From Bacteroidales bacterium (GTDB lineage: Bacteria > Bacteroidota > Bacteroidia > Bacteroidales > Tenuifilaceae), in assembly GCA_017524185.1 (NCBI GenBank), contig JAFWUG010000054.1, positions 1-32,225 on the forward strand: 32,225 nt of DNA, in the 5' to 3' direction. The translations under genes were made by a program, and so were the position numbers. Shown piece after piece: positions 7,902 to 15,885 of the stretch. The notes beneath the pieces were generated by a model that worked only from the letters and a program-made list of their open reading frames with translations, was not told the DNA's origin and searched no databases. Position 1 is the stretch's first letter; every line of letters starts with the position of its first letter.

Positions 7902-9311
7902 ATGATGAACCGCTTTCGCTATATATCGATGTATTCCTTGTTTTTGTTGGCTGGTTTACTCTTGCTGGTGGTTAGTGCTTCGGCTCAGGACTACACAGAT
8001 TACTACGACCCGCTTGGGGAGCTCCAGTCGCTCGACCGTATGCTTATTCAGTATGCCGACTCGAACAATGTGGAGGCAGTGCTACATTGCCTGACCAATG
8101 GTGCTAATCCCAATGCTGCGCGCCTTGATGGTATCACTGCGCTGATGTATGCTGTGCAGAATGATAACTACGTGATGGTTAGCCTGTTGCTAAACAATGG
8201 TGCATCGGCGCAGGCTGTCCCCGACGATGGCAACACTGCTCTACATGCGGCTGCCATTATGGGTTTAGACAGCATTGCTGTGCTGCTGCTAAATGCCAAC
8301 GCCGATGTGGATGCTTGCAATTATAAGGGTTTTACGCCTCTTCACTACTCCGTTTGGCATGGGTATCCATACCTTTCGGAATTGTTGCTGCTGCATGGAG
8401 CATCGGTGAATAGCGTTGATAATGAGGGGAATACTCCGCTGATGTTAGCAGCATACAACGGGGCGTTTCTGTGCGCTCAAACGTTGCTCGCCCATGGAGC
8501 CAATCCCAACAAGGCCGACATCAATGGTATAACCCCAGCCATGGCAGTGGCCGAGCTTAACGATACCGCCATGCTCGGGCTTTTGCTGCGCGGTGGTGCC
8601 ATTGCCTCACAGACCGATGCGCGTGGCTTCGATGCGCTTGCCCATGCCATCCGACGTGGTGCTAAGCACACCGTGGCTCAGCTAATGGCTGAGGGACAAT
8701 TCAATAGCGATATGCCGCAGAGCTACAGGCAACTGGCTCGAAGCAGCAATAGCAGCGATATTCGCAATGCGGTTGATGTACGTTTGCCGCAGAATAAGGC
8801 AAAATTCGGCATTGGAGCAGTGCTGGTTGGCGTTGATATGTGGGCGGGCAAACGGGCTTGGCATTTGGGGTTTCACGCTGGCATTATGGAGCAAAAATTT
8901 GGTGTTGAGTTACTTGTGCGCTATATGCGACGGGCAAGTAGCCCTGTGCTGCTCGAAAACGATAGGAGGCTCTACCAGGTCGATGAACGCCGCAGGTTGC
9001 TTGGACTGTGCGTCAGTCAGCATAGATGCATGTATGCCGTTGATGCCGACCGTTTTTTGGGCATTCACTATGGTTTGGGCTTCGATTTTGTGTTTCGCCG
9101 ATTCGATATTGTGGGGAAGCCCAGCAATCGACCCTACATGAATGCTATGGCTGGCGTGTTCTGGCGCAGTTGGAATCACGAGTGGCAGCTGGGATGGAAC
9201 TACACTGGTCTAAAAACCATTGATATATCGCCACATACGTTTAGTTTGGGGTTTATGTGGCTGATACCCATGCAACAGTCGCCACGCATAAAACGAATAT
9301 ATGTCAGGTAA
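7902..9311 (+). CDS. secreted ankyrin-repeat protein with C-terminal barrel-like domain
   Basis: This 469-aa protein starts at the ATG at 7902 (a second ATG follows at 7905). An in-frame TTG at 7893 is less likely given the promoter. A signal peptide ends near SASAQ (about residue 29). Six or seven ankyrin repeats cover about residues 50-265, with consensus features such as GNTALHAAA, GFTPLHYSV and GNTPLMLAA. After a linker, residues of about 285-469 show alternating aromatic/Gly strands (FGIGAVLVGVDMW, HLGFHAGIM, WQLGWNYTGL), resembling a small outer-membrane barrel of 8-10 strands. The ankyrin stack would then face the periplasm or the outside and probably bind protein. Its last 11 nt overlap the next gene. 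The barrel assignment is moderately sure, the ankyrin one very sure. Confidence 0.88.
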   Translation: MMNRFRYISMYSLFLLAGLLLLVVSASAQDYTDYYDPLGELQSLDRMLIQYADSNNVEAVLHCLTNGANPNAARLDGITALMYAVQNDNYVMVSLLLNNGASAQAVPDDGNTALHAAAIMGLDSIAVLLLNANADVDACNYKGFTPLHYSVWHGYPYLSELLLLHGASVNSVDNEGNTPLMLAAYNGAFLCAQTLLAHGANPNKADINGITPAMAVAELNDTAMLGLLLRGGAIASQTDARGFDALAHAIRRGAKHTVAQLMAEGQFNSDMPQSYRQLARSSNSSDIRNAVDVRLPQNKAKFGIGAVLVGVDMWAGKRAWHLGFHAGIMEQKFGVELLVRYMRRASSPVLLENDRRLYQVDERRRLLGLCVSQHRCMYAVDADRFLGIHYGLGFDFVFRRFDIVGKPSNRPYMNAMAGVFWRSWNHEWQLGWNYTGLKTIDISPHTFSLGFMWLIPMQQSPRIKRIYVR

Positions 9312-9723
9312 GTGTTTGATATTGAGTTTTTTATTGTTTATTTTGATGTCCGTCGTGGCGTGTTCAAAAGGGGGGACAGACGACGCATCGTGCGATAGTT
9401 GTTATTTTAATGAACCAACTGAGAGTCAGGTCGTACTGCGTTTTTCTATCTCAGACGAAAATCCGTTGGTCGATTTTGCAATCTATCGGGGCGAAACCTT
9501 CGATGGTACGCCTATCTATCAAGGTATGGCCGATAGCAGCGAGTTGGAGATTTGGCTGCCGCTGGGCAGCCACTACACGGTGGTGGCCGACTATTGCAGC
9601 AATGCGCGCAACATCAGTGTGGTGGCAGTGGGGCATCTGTATGCAGATCTCACGCGGACGCTCTGCGACGAGCCGTGCTATATGGTTTACGGTAGGCGAT
9701 TCGATTTGCGGCTGCGTTTCTAA
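9301..9723 (+). CDS. small cysteine-rich lipoprotein
   Basis: This 140-aa protein has a signal peptide with lipobox VVAC, the acylated Cys at about residue 21, followed by SKGGTDD. The mature part is about 120 aa, predicted mostly beta, and carries several more Cys in short pairs (CDSC, the CSN site, and CDEPC), suggesting disulfides in an oxidising compartment. Its ATG lies inside the last codons of the ankyrin gene (11-nt overlap, different frame), implying translational coupling and related function. Its stop overlaps the stop of the opposing CCA-adding enzyme gene by 4 nt. I recognise no family. Confidence 0.8.
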   Translation: MSGKCLILSFLLFILMSVVACSKGGTDDASCDSCYFNEPTESQVVLRFSISDENPLVDFAIYRGETFDGTPIYQGMADSSELEIWLPLGSHYTVVADYCSNARNISVVAVGHLYADLTRTLCDEPCYMVYGRRFDLRLRF

Positions 9724-11129
9724 TCACGCGGCTGCGGCTTTAGCCCAAGTTCTTTGCCCTTGTCGAGCATAAAACGGTAGGCCTCATCGTAGTCGTTGTG
9801 GATAATGCCGTCGAGAATGGCATCTTTTATTGCGTTTTTTATCTCACCAATCTCACGGCAAGGGCTTATTCCAAAGGTACTCATGATTAGTTCGCCCGAT
9901 ATGGGCGGTTGGAAATTACGGATTGCATCGCGCTCCTCCAGTTCCTTCATTTTTTGTCTAACCTCCCTAAAATTGGCCATCAAACGGCGCACTTTGGCGT
10001 CGTTTTTTGAGGTTATATCGGCTTCGCAGAGCACCATCAGGTCGTCGATGTCGTCGCCCGCATCGAATAGCATACGGCGCACGGCCGAGTCCGATACATC
10101 TTCCGTGAGCGCAATGGGGCGCAGGTGTAGCGACACCAACTTCTGCACGTAGCGCATCTTCTCGTTCAGCGGGAGTTTCAGGCGGCGGAATATCTCTGGC
10201 ACCATCTTGCCGCCCAGAAAGTCGTGTCCGTGGAATGTCCATCCCTGCCCGTTCACATAGCGCTTGGTGCGAGGTTTGCCCACATCGTGGAGCAGAGCGG
10301 CCCAGCGCAACCATAGGTTGTCGGAGCGCCGTGCCACATTGTCGAGCACTTGCAGGGTGTGCAGGAAGTTGTCTTTGTGCGATAGACCATTTTTTTCCTC
10401 AACGCCCTTTAGCGCAGCAATTTCGGGGAATAGCAGCGGGAGCAGCCCCCCCTGCTCCATGAGCAGGAATGCATTAGAGGGGCGTTCGGCCAGCATCATC
10501 TTGTTCACCTCGTCGATGTTGCGTTCGGCCGACACAATGCTGATGCGTTCGCACATGCGGCCTATCGACGCAAAGGTTTCTGGTGCTATATCGAAATTGA
10601 GCTGCACCGCAAAGCGTATGGCGCGAAGCATACGCAGCGGATCGTCGGAGAAAGTGGTGTCGGGGTCGAGCGGCGTGCGCAGAATGCGGCGCTCCATGTC
10701 GGCCAGACCGTTGAATGGGTCTATCAGCTGCCCGTAGGTGCTGGCATTCAGGCTGATAGCCAGCGCATTTACGGTGAAATCGCGCCGTAGCTGGTCGTCT
10801 TCAATGGTGCCGTTTTCCACAATGGGTTTGCGCGAGTTTGAGCGGTACGATTCGCGACGCGCTCCCACAAACTCCACCTCCACGTCGCGAAGTTTCATTT
10901 GCGCCGTACCAAAGCTTTTGAAATACGACACCTTGGCCCCGCGCACCTGCTGCGCCACCTTGCGGGCAAAGTCTATGCCGCTACCCTCAACCACCACATC
11001 AATGTCTTTTGACGAGCGGCGTAGGCATAGGTCTCTAACGTATCCACCTATAACGTAGGCTTTTATGCCTTCGGCATCGGCCACCTTGCCGATTGTGCTG
11101 AATATGCTGTGCTGTAGATGGTTGCGCAT
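9720..11129 (-). CDS. cca: CCA-adding enzyme / tRNA nucleotidyltransferase, HD-domain type
   Basis: This 469-aa enzyme adds or repairs the 3' CCA end of tRNA in the cytosol. The class II nucleotidyltransferase head is clear: GGYVRD at 28-33, the metal-binding DID at 42-44, the [10 protein letters not shown] motif at 115-124 and the [12 protein letters not shown] block at 162-173. A C-terminal HD domain (LLHDVGK, His-Asp at 281-282) follows, as in many bacterial tRNA nucleotidyltransferases. The frame is open 15 codons further upstream, but the -7 box at 11151-11158 lies within that extension, so the ATG at 11129 is the start, with a leader of about 15-18 nt. It is a single gene, convergent with the Cys-rich lipoprotein gene. 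Confidence 0.95.
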   Translation of the reverse strand: MRNHLQHSIFSTIGKVADAEGIKAYVIGGYVRDLCLRRSSKDIDVVVEGSGIDFARKVAQQVRGAKVSYFKSFGTAQMKLRDVEVEFVGARRESYRSNSRKPIVENGTIEDDQLRRDFTVNALAISLNASTYGQLIDPFNGLADMERRILRTPLDPDTTFSDDPLRMLRAIRFAVQLNFDIAPETFASIGRMCERISIVSAERNIDEVNKMMLAERPSNAFLLMEQGGLLPLLFPEIAALKGVEEKNGLSHKDNFLHTLQVLDNVARRSDNLWLRWAALLHDVGKPRTKRYVNGQGWTFHGHDFLGGKMVPEIFRRLKLPLNEKMRYVQKLVSLHLRPIALTEDVSDSAVRRMLFDAGDDIDDLMVLCEADITSKNDAKVRRLMANFREVRQKMKELEERDAIRNFQPPISGELIMSTFGISPCREIGEIKNAIKDAILDGIIHNDYDEAYRFMLDKGKELGLKPQPRD

Positions 11130-11150
11130 GGGCAGTATGTTAAGCGGTTG

Positions 11151-11158
11151 CAAATTTA
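11151..11158 (-). promoter_or_regulatory. -7 promoter box of cca
   Basis: Minus-strand TAAATTTG matches TAnnTTTG. It ends 21 nt before the ATG at 11129 and sits directly beyond the hairpin at 11165-11215, so terminator and promoter abut. No standard -33 element is seen at the expected spacing, which would fall in the hairpin loop. Confidence 0.6.
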
Positions 11159-11164
11159 CAAAAT

Positions 11165-11215
11165 AATCGCACACAGCGGGCTGCTAATTGCATTGGCTTT
11201 GTGCTGTGTGCGATT
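11165..11215 (-). terminator. 13-bp perfect inverted repeat: terminator of the head-GIN gene or operator of cca
   Basis: The arms AATCGCACACAGC (11165-11177) and GCTGTGTGCGATT (11203-11215) are perfectly complementary, with a 25-nt loop. On the minus strand the hairpin begins 19 nt after the head-GIN stop codon and is followed by ATTTTGTAAATTTG, a T-rich but interrupted tract, so it probably ends that transcript. It also occupies the region where the upstream half of the cca promoter would lie, so it could equally be a protein-binding site. The large loop is unusual for an intrinsic terminator. Confidence 0.6.
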
Positions 11216-11233
11216 GATGTTGGAGGGCTATGC

Positions 11234-12052
11234 CTACCGCTTTTGCCTAAACGTTGCGCCGCTCGAGGTGGACACATCGGTTCGTGCCTTGCCGTAGAGC
11301 TTTATCCCAGCAGCCGACGATGCCCTGCCCGTAAAAAATTCGGTGGCGTTCACCGCTGCGTTTGCTGCGCTCGATGCCCTCACGTATGCCTCTTTGCATT
11401 CCCAATTGGAAGCATTTAGGTTTGAGGCACTGCTAACGTATGCTTTAAGTTCTTGGGCCACGCTTGGTCCTGTTAGTTTGATTGAGGCCGCACTGCTGCC
11501 TTCCACCGAGGCACGCTCGGCCTGTAGTTTGCTCAGATTGACCACGCTCGCCGCTCCTGCATCAATATCAATGCTCTCAGTGCTAAGCAAATGCATTGCA
11601 TCTATTCGGCCTGCCGAGCTGGTTTCGATGCTTAGCTGCTTGCTGTTGAATGTGGTCTCTATAATGATGTGTCCTGCCCGTCGTGCGCTTAGCTCTTTGA
11701 ATTTGGGCATATAGATGCTAATTTCAGGATAGTTGTCGCTGTAATCGTCGTGGGGAAACAACGTCCGCTGTTTTTTTCTGATTTCCAGTTCTTTGTCGTC
11801 AACATAGATGTTAACGTATTCAATCTGTTGGTCTGTCCCTTTCAGTTCTACCCTAAACTCTTTCGATTGGTAGATGTGTACTTTTGCTGGTGCTGCAAGA
11901 TCAATGGCGTCGAAATTGTTGAGTTGTAGGGTAATCGTTTTTATTTCGACACTTTCTTGCTCCTGTGCCGAAACGTTGAACGGAAATGTGATGGCTGCTA
12001 GTGCGCTGATTATCAGTGCAGATAGTCGAGTTGCTGTTTTGATTTTGTTCAT
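11234..12052 (-). CDS. head-GIN domain (DUF2807) exported protein
   Basis: This 272-aa protein has a signal peptide (about 1-29, ending NVSAQ). The remainder fits the putative auto-transporter adhesin head-GIN domain (DUF2807): an opening LNNFDAIDLAAPAKVHI strand, a V-D-x-x-x-L-E-I-R-K segment, and then a right-handed beta-helix-like series of short strands rich in Ser-Ala-Ala (SSAGRID, SSAASIKL, VSSASNLN, RASSAA). Such proteins are common in Bacteroidota, are exported, and have no established biochemical role. The gene is monocistronic. It diverges from the CapD-like gene, and the only promoter hint on its strand is a weak TTATTTTG at 12115-12122. Confidence 0.85.
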   Translation of the reverse strand: MNKIKTATRLSALIISALAAITFPFNVSAQEQESVEIKTITLQLNNFDAIDLAAPAKVHIYQSKEFRVELKGTDQQIEYVNIYVDDKELEIRKKQRTLFPHDDYSDNYPEISIYMPKFKELSARRAGHIIIETTFNSKQLSIETSSAGRIDAMHLLSTESIDIDAGAASVVNLSKLQAERASVEGSSAASIKLTGPSVAQELKAYVSSASNLNASNWECKEAYVRASSAANAAVNATEFFTGRASSAAGIKLYGKARTDVSTSSGATFRQKR

Positions 12053-12133
12053 ATTTATGAATTATTATTACGGTTTGTGCCAGTTTTTGGCAGTTTGGGG
12101 CGCGAAATTTGTAGGCAAAATAACCTGTGGCAA

Positions 12134-12166
12134 GTTTGCGCCTTGTATTATAAAGGACTATCTTTG
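12134..12166 (+). promoter_or_regulatory. promoter of the CapD/FlaA1-like gene
   Basis: TTTG at 12134-12137, a 21-bp spacer and TATCTTTG at 12159-12166 form a consensus Bacteroidota promoter. It lies 38 nt before the ATG at 12204 and rules out the long in-frame N-terminal extension back to 11874. Confidence 0.75.
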
Positions 12167-12203
12167 CCATTCGAATGTTGCATCGGCTACGACAAAATTT
12201 ATC

Positions 12204-14147
12204 ATGTCAGCATATAGTTTCTACCGTAAGTTGGTAAAGAATCCAGGCGAGCACGCCCCACGCTGGGTGGTTTTTTCGATAGATCTATTTATATGCGCCA
12301 CTGCGCTTATAATCAGCTATTTGCTTCGGTTTAATTTTAGTATACCCAGCAGCGAGAGTTACAGGCTGCTGTCGGTGCTCACCTACGTGCTGTTTGTTAG
12401 AGGGCTGATGTTCATTGTGTTTCGCACCTATTTGGGGCTTATACGCTACACCAGTATGCGCGATGCATGGCGTATATTTACGGTAATTACCTCTGGTACA
12501 GCCATTTTGCTTGCAGTAAACCTAATCATGTTTCAGCTGCGCAATAGGTTCGTGATTCCCAATTCGGTGATTTTAATCGACTATATGGGGTGTATGCTTG
12601 GGCTAATTGGTGCGCGAATTGTCTATAAATCACTATACTATACCATATCTAACAAGTATGTGGATCGTCGCGAGGTGATTGTGGTGGGCGAGGAGCAGTT
12701 TCTGGCAGGCCTAAAGGTGTTGAGCGAGGAGGCCATTCCGGGCATGAGGGTGCGTGCCTTTATCGACCCATCGATGCAGCAAATGGGGCATAAAATTAGC
12801 GGTATGCGCATCTATGATGTGTCTGAGCTGCAACAGTTGCTCCAAACCTATAGCATCGATATGGTGCTTTTTGCCCAGCAGAACATGCCCCTTGCCATTA
12901 AGCATCGCATTGCCGATGTGTGCATGGCTGCTAAAGTGCCAATGCAAACCGTAACCAATGTAGATTCATGGCTTAGTGGTAGTGGTAATGATGATGGTAA
13001 TGGTGGCGTTAAGGATTTCAATATCGAGGATTTGCTAATGCGTCCCCCCATCCACCTCAATCAGGATGACATCTGCGCCTACCTGCGCAACAAAACCGTG
13101 CTGATAACGGGGGCCGCGGGCTCCATTGGATCCGAGCTGGTGCGCCAGGTAAGCCAGTTCGACCCGCAACTGATTGTGCTATTCGACCATGCCGAAACGC
13201 CTCTCTACGATATAGATATGGAGCTGCGCGAACGGCTCGGATTTCTCAAGTTCGAGCTGGTGATTGGTAGCGTAACCAATATCAACCGAGTGCGGCGTAT
13301 GTTCGAGGCGTTCAACCCTCAGGTAGTGTTCCATGCTGCAGCCTACAAGCACGTGCCAATGATGGAGGAGAACCCATCGGAGGCCGTTTTTAACAACGTG
13401 AAGGGCACCAAGGTGATTGCCGACATGGCGGTGGAGTTCGGAGTGGAGAAGTTCGTGATGGTATCTACCGACAAGGCAGTGAACCCCACCAATGTGATGG
13501 GGGCCAGCAAACGCATTGCCGAAATATATACCCAAACGCTCAACAAACAGCAGCAGCACACGCAATTCATCACCACGCGCTTTGGAAACGTGCTTGGCTC
13601 CAACGGGTCGGTTATTCCCCGATTCAAGCGTCAGATTGAGCAGGGAGGACCAATCACCATCACGCATCCACGTATTACACGCTATTTCATGACCATTCCC
13701 GAGGCCAGTCAGCTGGTGTTACAGGCTGGCGCAATGGGAAAAGGCGGAGAAATCTTTGTGTTCGACATGGGCGAACCCGTACGCATTGTCGATTTGGCAC
13801 GTCGCATGATAAGTCTTTCGGGTAAAACCGAAGGACGCGACATCGCCATTGTTTATTCGGGGCTACGTCCGGGCGAGAAACTCTACGAGGAGGTGCTCAA
13901 CGACCAGGAGCGCACCCAGCCCACCTATCACCCAAAAATCATGATTGCTCAGGTGAACGAGTATTCGGCCGAGGTGTTTGGCCGCATCGATTCACTAATT
14001 GCAGCCCTCAACACCGACAACTACGACCTAGTGGCTATCATGAAAGAAATTGTACCAGAGTATATAAGTCGCAACTCGGTGTTCGAGAATATCGACCGCC
14101 AAAAACGATTTTCCCGCAATGCAGCAGCAACAAAGCAACAGGCCTGA
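12204..14147 (+). CDS. membrane-bound nucleotide-sugar 4,6-dehydratase/epimerase, FlaA1/CapD/WbpM type
   Basis: This 647-aa inner-membrane enzyme of surface-polysaccharide synthesis probably dehydrates a UDP-N-acetyl-hexosamine. Four transmembrane helices lie at about 21-41, 58-78, 93-112 and 121-141. A CoA-binding-like Rossmann domain covers about 155-255, and the SDR catalytic domain runs from about 298 onward. The NAD(P)-binding motif is TGAAGSIGSE (302-311). The STDKA motif (421-425) and the V-M-G-A-S-K motif (431-436), with Met where classical SDRs have Tyr, are the mark of this subfamily. A short Gly/Asn/Asp/Ser run at 258-268 links the two Rossmann domains. The chosen start fits the promoter at 12134-12166. 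The thioesterase gene overlaps its last 29 nt. The exact substrate cannot be told. Confidence 0.93.
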   Translation: MSAYSFYRKLVKNPGEHAPRWVVFSIDLFICATALIISYLLRFNFSIPSSESYRLLSVLTYVLFVRGLMFIVFRTYLGLIRYTSMRDAWRIFTVITSGTAILLAVNLIMFQLRNRFVIPNSVILIDYMGCMLGLIGARIVYKSLYYTISNKYVDRREVIVVGEEQFLAGLKVLSEEAIPGMRVRAFIDPSMQQMGHKISGMRIYDVSELQQLLQTYSIDMVLFAQQNMPLAIKHRIADVCMAAKVPMQTVTNVDSWLSGSGNDDGNGGVKDFNIEDLLMRPPIHLNQDDICAYLRNKTVLITGAAGSIGSELVRQVSQFDPQLIVLFDHAETPLYDIDMELRERLGFLKFELVIGSVTNINRVRRMFEAFNPQVVFHAAAYKHVPMMEENPSEAVFNNVKGTKVIADMAVEFGVEKFVMVSTDKAVNPTNVMGASKRIAEIYTQTLNKQQQHTQFITTRFGNVLGSNGSVIPRFKRQIEQGGPITITHPRITRYFMTIPEASQLVLQAGAMGKGGEIFVFDMGEPVRIVDLARRMISLSGKTEGRDIAIVYSGLRPGEKLYEEVLNDQERTQPTYHPKIMIAQVNEYSAEVFGRIDSLIAALNTDNYDLVAIMKEIVPEYISRNSVFENIDRQKRFSRNAAATKQQA

Positions 14148-14589
14148 GTCGGCTGAATATGGCCATGCAGTGCCAATCCAGATCCGTTTCACCGACATCG
14201 ACCAATTGCAGCACGTAACCAACTCGGTCTATCAGCAATACTACGATATGGGCCGTATGGCCTATTTCTCGCAGGTGCTCGGCGAGCAGATGGACTGGCA
14301 GCGCGAGGGCTTGGTGCTGGTGAGTCTCCACATGGACTATATGACGCCAATTAGGCTACAACACAGCGTCGAGGTGCGCACGCGCGTGGTGCAGATTGGC
14401 AACAAGAGCGTGAGCATGGAGCAGGAAATATATAACCACACCACGCAGAGCGTATGCTCGCGTAGTCGCTCGGTGATGGTGGCCTGCGCCGATATGTGCA
14501 GCCGTTCCATTGCTGTTCCGCAGCGCTGGGTGGAGCGTATGGTTAGTCATGAGCCGCAGTTGCGCCTACGCGCCGTTGTTGGGCAGTAG
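14119..14589 (+). CDS. YbgC/FadM-like acyl-CoA thioesterase (4HBT hot-dog fold)
   Basis: This 156-aa protein has the hot-dog thioesterase signature near its N-terminus: R-F-T-D-I-D (23-28), then the helix HVTNSVYQQYYDMGR, where D28 aligns with the catalytic Asp of YbgC-type enzymes. The usual Gly-Gly/Gly-His turn is replaced by QLQH. The later strand LVSLHMDYMTPIRL is also typical. It would hydrolyse a cytosolic acyl-CoA thioester; the substrate is unknown. The start (ATG at 14119) lies inside the CapD-like gene, giving a 29-nt overlap in another frame, and there is no later in-frame Met before the motif, so the two are translationally linked. Its end overlaps the opposing rimM gene by 24 nt. 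Confidence 0.85.
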   Translation: MQQQQSNRPESAEYGHAVPIQIRFTDIDQLQHVTNSVYQQYYDMGRMAYFSQVLGEQMDWQREGLVLVSLHMDYMTPIRLQHSVEVRTRVVQIGNKSVSMEQEIYNHTTQSVCSRSRSVMVACADMCSRSIAVPQRWVERMVSHEPQLRLRAVVGQ

Positions 14590-15090
14590 GCCGTCGGGCA
14601 AGTCCATGGTGAGCAGCCGTTTGTCCTCGTCGTATTCCACAATCAGTTCGTCGGCAGCGGGAATCAGCACCTCGTCGGTGCTGGTGTGTAGCGAGAAAAC
14701 GGCGTTTAGGCCGTAGTCCACAAAATCGGTTATGATGCCGAGCATTTTGCCGTCGGCCGATTGTAGTTGGTAGCCTACTAGGTCGGCCAGGGCAATCTCG
14801 TCGTCGTCGGATTGGGGGATGAGTGCGGCTGGAATTAGCGCGGTGAGGCCGAGCAGTTCCTCGGTATCGTCAATTGAGTCGATGTCGCGCAGCTTCAGTA
14901 TTAGGCTGCTGTTCGATTTTGGCCTAATGTGTTCGGCAAAAAAAGGGGTGGGTATTCCCTCAATATCAAGGAATACCCACCCTATTTGCTCTGGTATTTC
15001 GTCGAGCGCGGCGTTTAGCACAAGGTGCAATTCGCCTTTGATGCCGTGCGCCCGCTGTATGCGGCCTAGTTCCACTAGTTTGTCGTCCAT
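14566..15090 (-). CDS. rimM: ribosome maturation factor RimM
   Basis: This 174-aa factor assists 16S rRNA processing and 30S head assembly. The N-terminal domain shows the family opening L-G-R-I-x-x-A-H-G-I-K-G-E (about 8-20), and the C-terminal PRC-barrel carries D-L-V-G-Y-x-L (about 95-101) and D-E-V-L-I-P-A-A-D-E near its end. The start is the ATG at 15090, 19 nt after the rpsP stop. An in-frame extension upstream runs through the rpsP tail in another frame and is not real. It is probably co-transcribed with rpsP, matching the widespread rpsP-rimM order; trmD and rplS are not next to it here. Confidence 0.93.
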   Translation of the reverse strand: MDDKLVELGRIQRAHGIKGELHLVLNAALDEIPEQIGWVFLDIEGIPTPFFAEHIRPKSNSSLILKLRDIDSIDDTEELLGLTALIPAALIPQSDDDEIALADLVGYQLQSADGKMLGIITDFVDYGLNAVFSLHTSTDEVLIPAADELIVEYDEDKRLLTMDLPDGLLPNNGA

Positions 15091-15109
15091 GGGGCGCGTG
15101 GGGTTTGCC

Positions 15110-15679
15110 TTAAGCCTCGGCGGTTGCTTCGGTTTCGGCGGCTGCTTCGGCATCGGTGGCAGCCTCAGCGGCTTTGGCTGCTTCGGCCTCTGCCTTGGCT
15201 GCGGCTTCGGCGGCTGCACGCTCAGCGTTGCGTTTGGCGATTTCCTCGGCGCGAGCCTCACGAATCTTCGATTCGGCCTCTACGCGCTTCTTGTTGGCAT
15301 CGCGCTCGCTGGTGCGCAGGGAGTCAATCTTGGCCTTAATCTTAGAGTCTTTCTCGGCAGCCCAAGTGTTGAACTTGGCATCGGCCTGCTCCTGGGTTAT
15401 AGCCCCCTTCTGAACGCCCTGCTGGAGGTGTTTCTTGAGCAATACACCTTTGTACGACAGGATAGCCCTACAGGTGTCGGTAGGTTGAGCGCCTTTCTGT
15501 AGCCAGTCCAATGCTTTATCGAAGTTAAGATCGATAGTAGCAGGATTTGTGTTCGGGTTGTAAGAGCCAATCCGATCAATGAACTTGCCATCACGTGGCG
15601 CCCTGCTATCCGCTACAACAATGTGGTAGTAGGCGTAACGCTTTCTACCAAAGCGGCTTAGTCTGATTTTTACGGACAT
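15110..15679 (-). CDS. rpsP: 30S ribosomal protein bS16 with long Ala/Glu-rich C-terminal tail
   Basis: This is a 189-aa protein. The conserved bS16 core occupies about 1-85 (I-R-L-x-R-F-G-R-K and [10 protein letters not shown] near the start). Residues 86-189 are an extension rich in Ala, Glu and Lys, predicted to be one long helix or coiled coil and ending in near-pure Ala/Glu/Thr. Typical bS16 is about 80-90 aa; Bacteroidota forms are often about 180 aa, so the extension is expected in this phylum, though its role is not established. It is the first gene of the rpsP-rimM pair, with a -7 box at 15726-15733. Confidence 0.95.
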   Translation of the reverse strand: MSVKIRLSRFGRKRYAYYHIVVADSRAPRDGKFIDRIGSYNPNTNPATIDLNFDKALDWLQKGAQPTDTCRAILSYKGVLLKKHLQQGVQKGAITQEQADAKFNTWAAEKDSKIKAKIDSLRTSERDANKKRVEAESKIREARAEEIAKRNAERAAAEAAAKAEAEAAKAAEAATDAEAAAETEATAEA

Positions 15680-15725
15680 AAAAAATACGCTTAATGTTTA
15701 AACCTACATGAAAATTTTTGCGCCG

Positions 15726-15733
15726 CAAAGGTA
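15726..15733 (-). promoter_or_regulatory. -7 promoter box of rpsP-rimM
   Basis: Minus-strand TACCTTTG matches TAnnTTTG, 46 nt before the rpsP ATG at 15679. No clear -33 box is present. The 206-bp divergent region 15680-15885 otherwise holds this box, the opposing promoter at 15848-15879 and no gene. Confidence 0.6.
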
Positions 15734-15847
15734 GTAATTTTTTGTTTACATCTGCATATACCCCCATTTTTTCTGCTATATATGTCCCCATCAACTATCA
15801 ATACTGTTTTGGGGAGTTATGCTGATTGTGTTTATTGCCACTAAGTG

Positions 15848-15879
15848 TTTGTGTTTTATGGCGCGATTGTTTACCTTTG
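15848..15879 (+). promoter_or_regulatory. promoter of the TonB-like gene, nearly leaderless
   Basis: TTTG at 15848-15851, a 20-bp spacer and TACCTTTG at 15872-15879 match the Bacteroidota consensus. The ATG at 15886 comes only 6 nt after the box, so the transcript is predicted to begin at or within a few nucleotides of the start codon. Confidence 0.7.
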
Positions 15880-15885
15880 TAGCCT

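Noticed and set aside
11874-12203. In-frame N-terminal extension of the CapD-like protein
   Set aside because: It lies upstream of a consensus promoter and over the head-GIN gene on the other strand; the ATG at 12204 gives the normal family N-terminus.
15091-15261. Pro/Lys-rich N-terminal extension of RimM
   Set aside because: It is the rpsP Ala/Glu-rich tail read in another frame; RimM starts at 15090.
15785-15815. Possible hairpin TCCCCA/TGGGGA in the rpsP divergent region
   Set aside because: Only six bp with a 19-nt loop and no T-tract; expected by chance.
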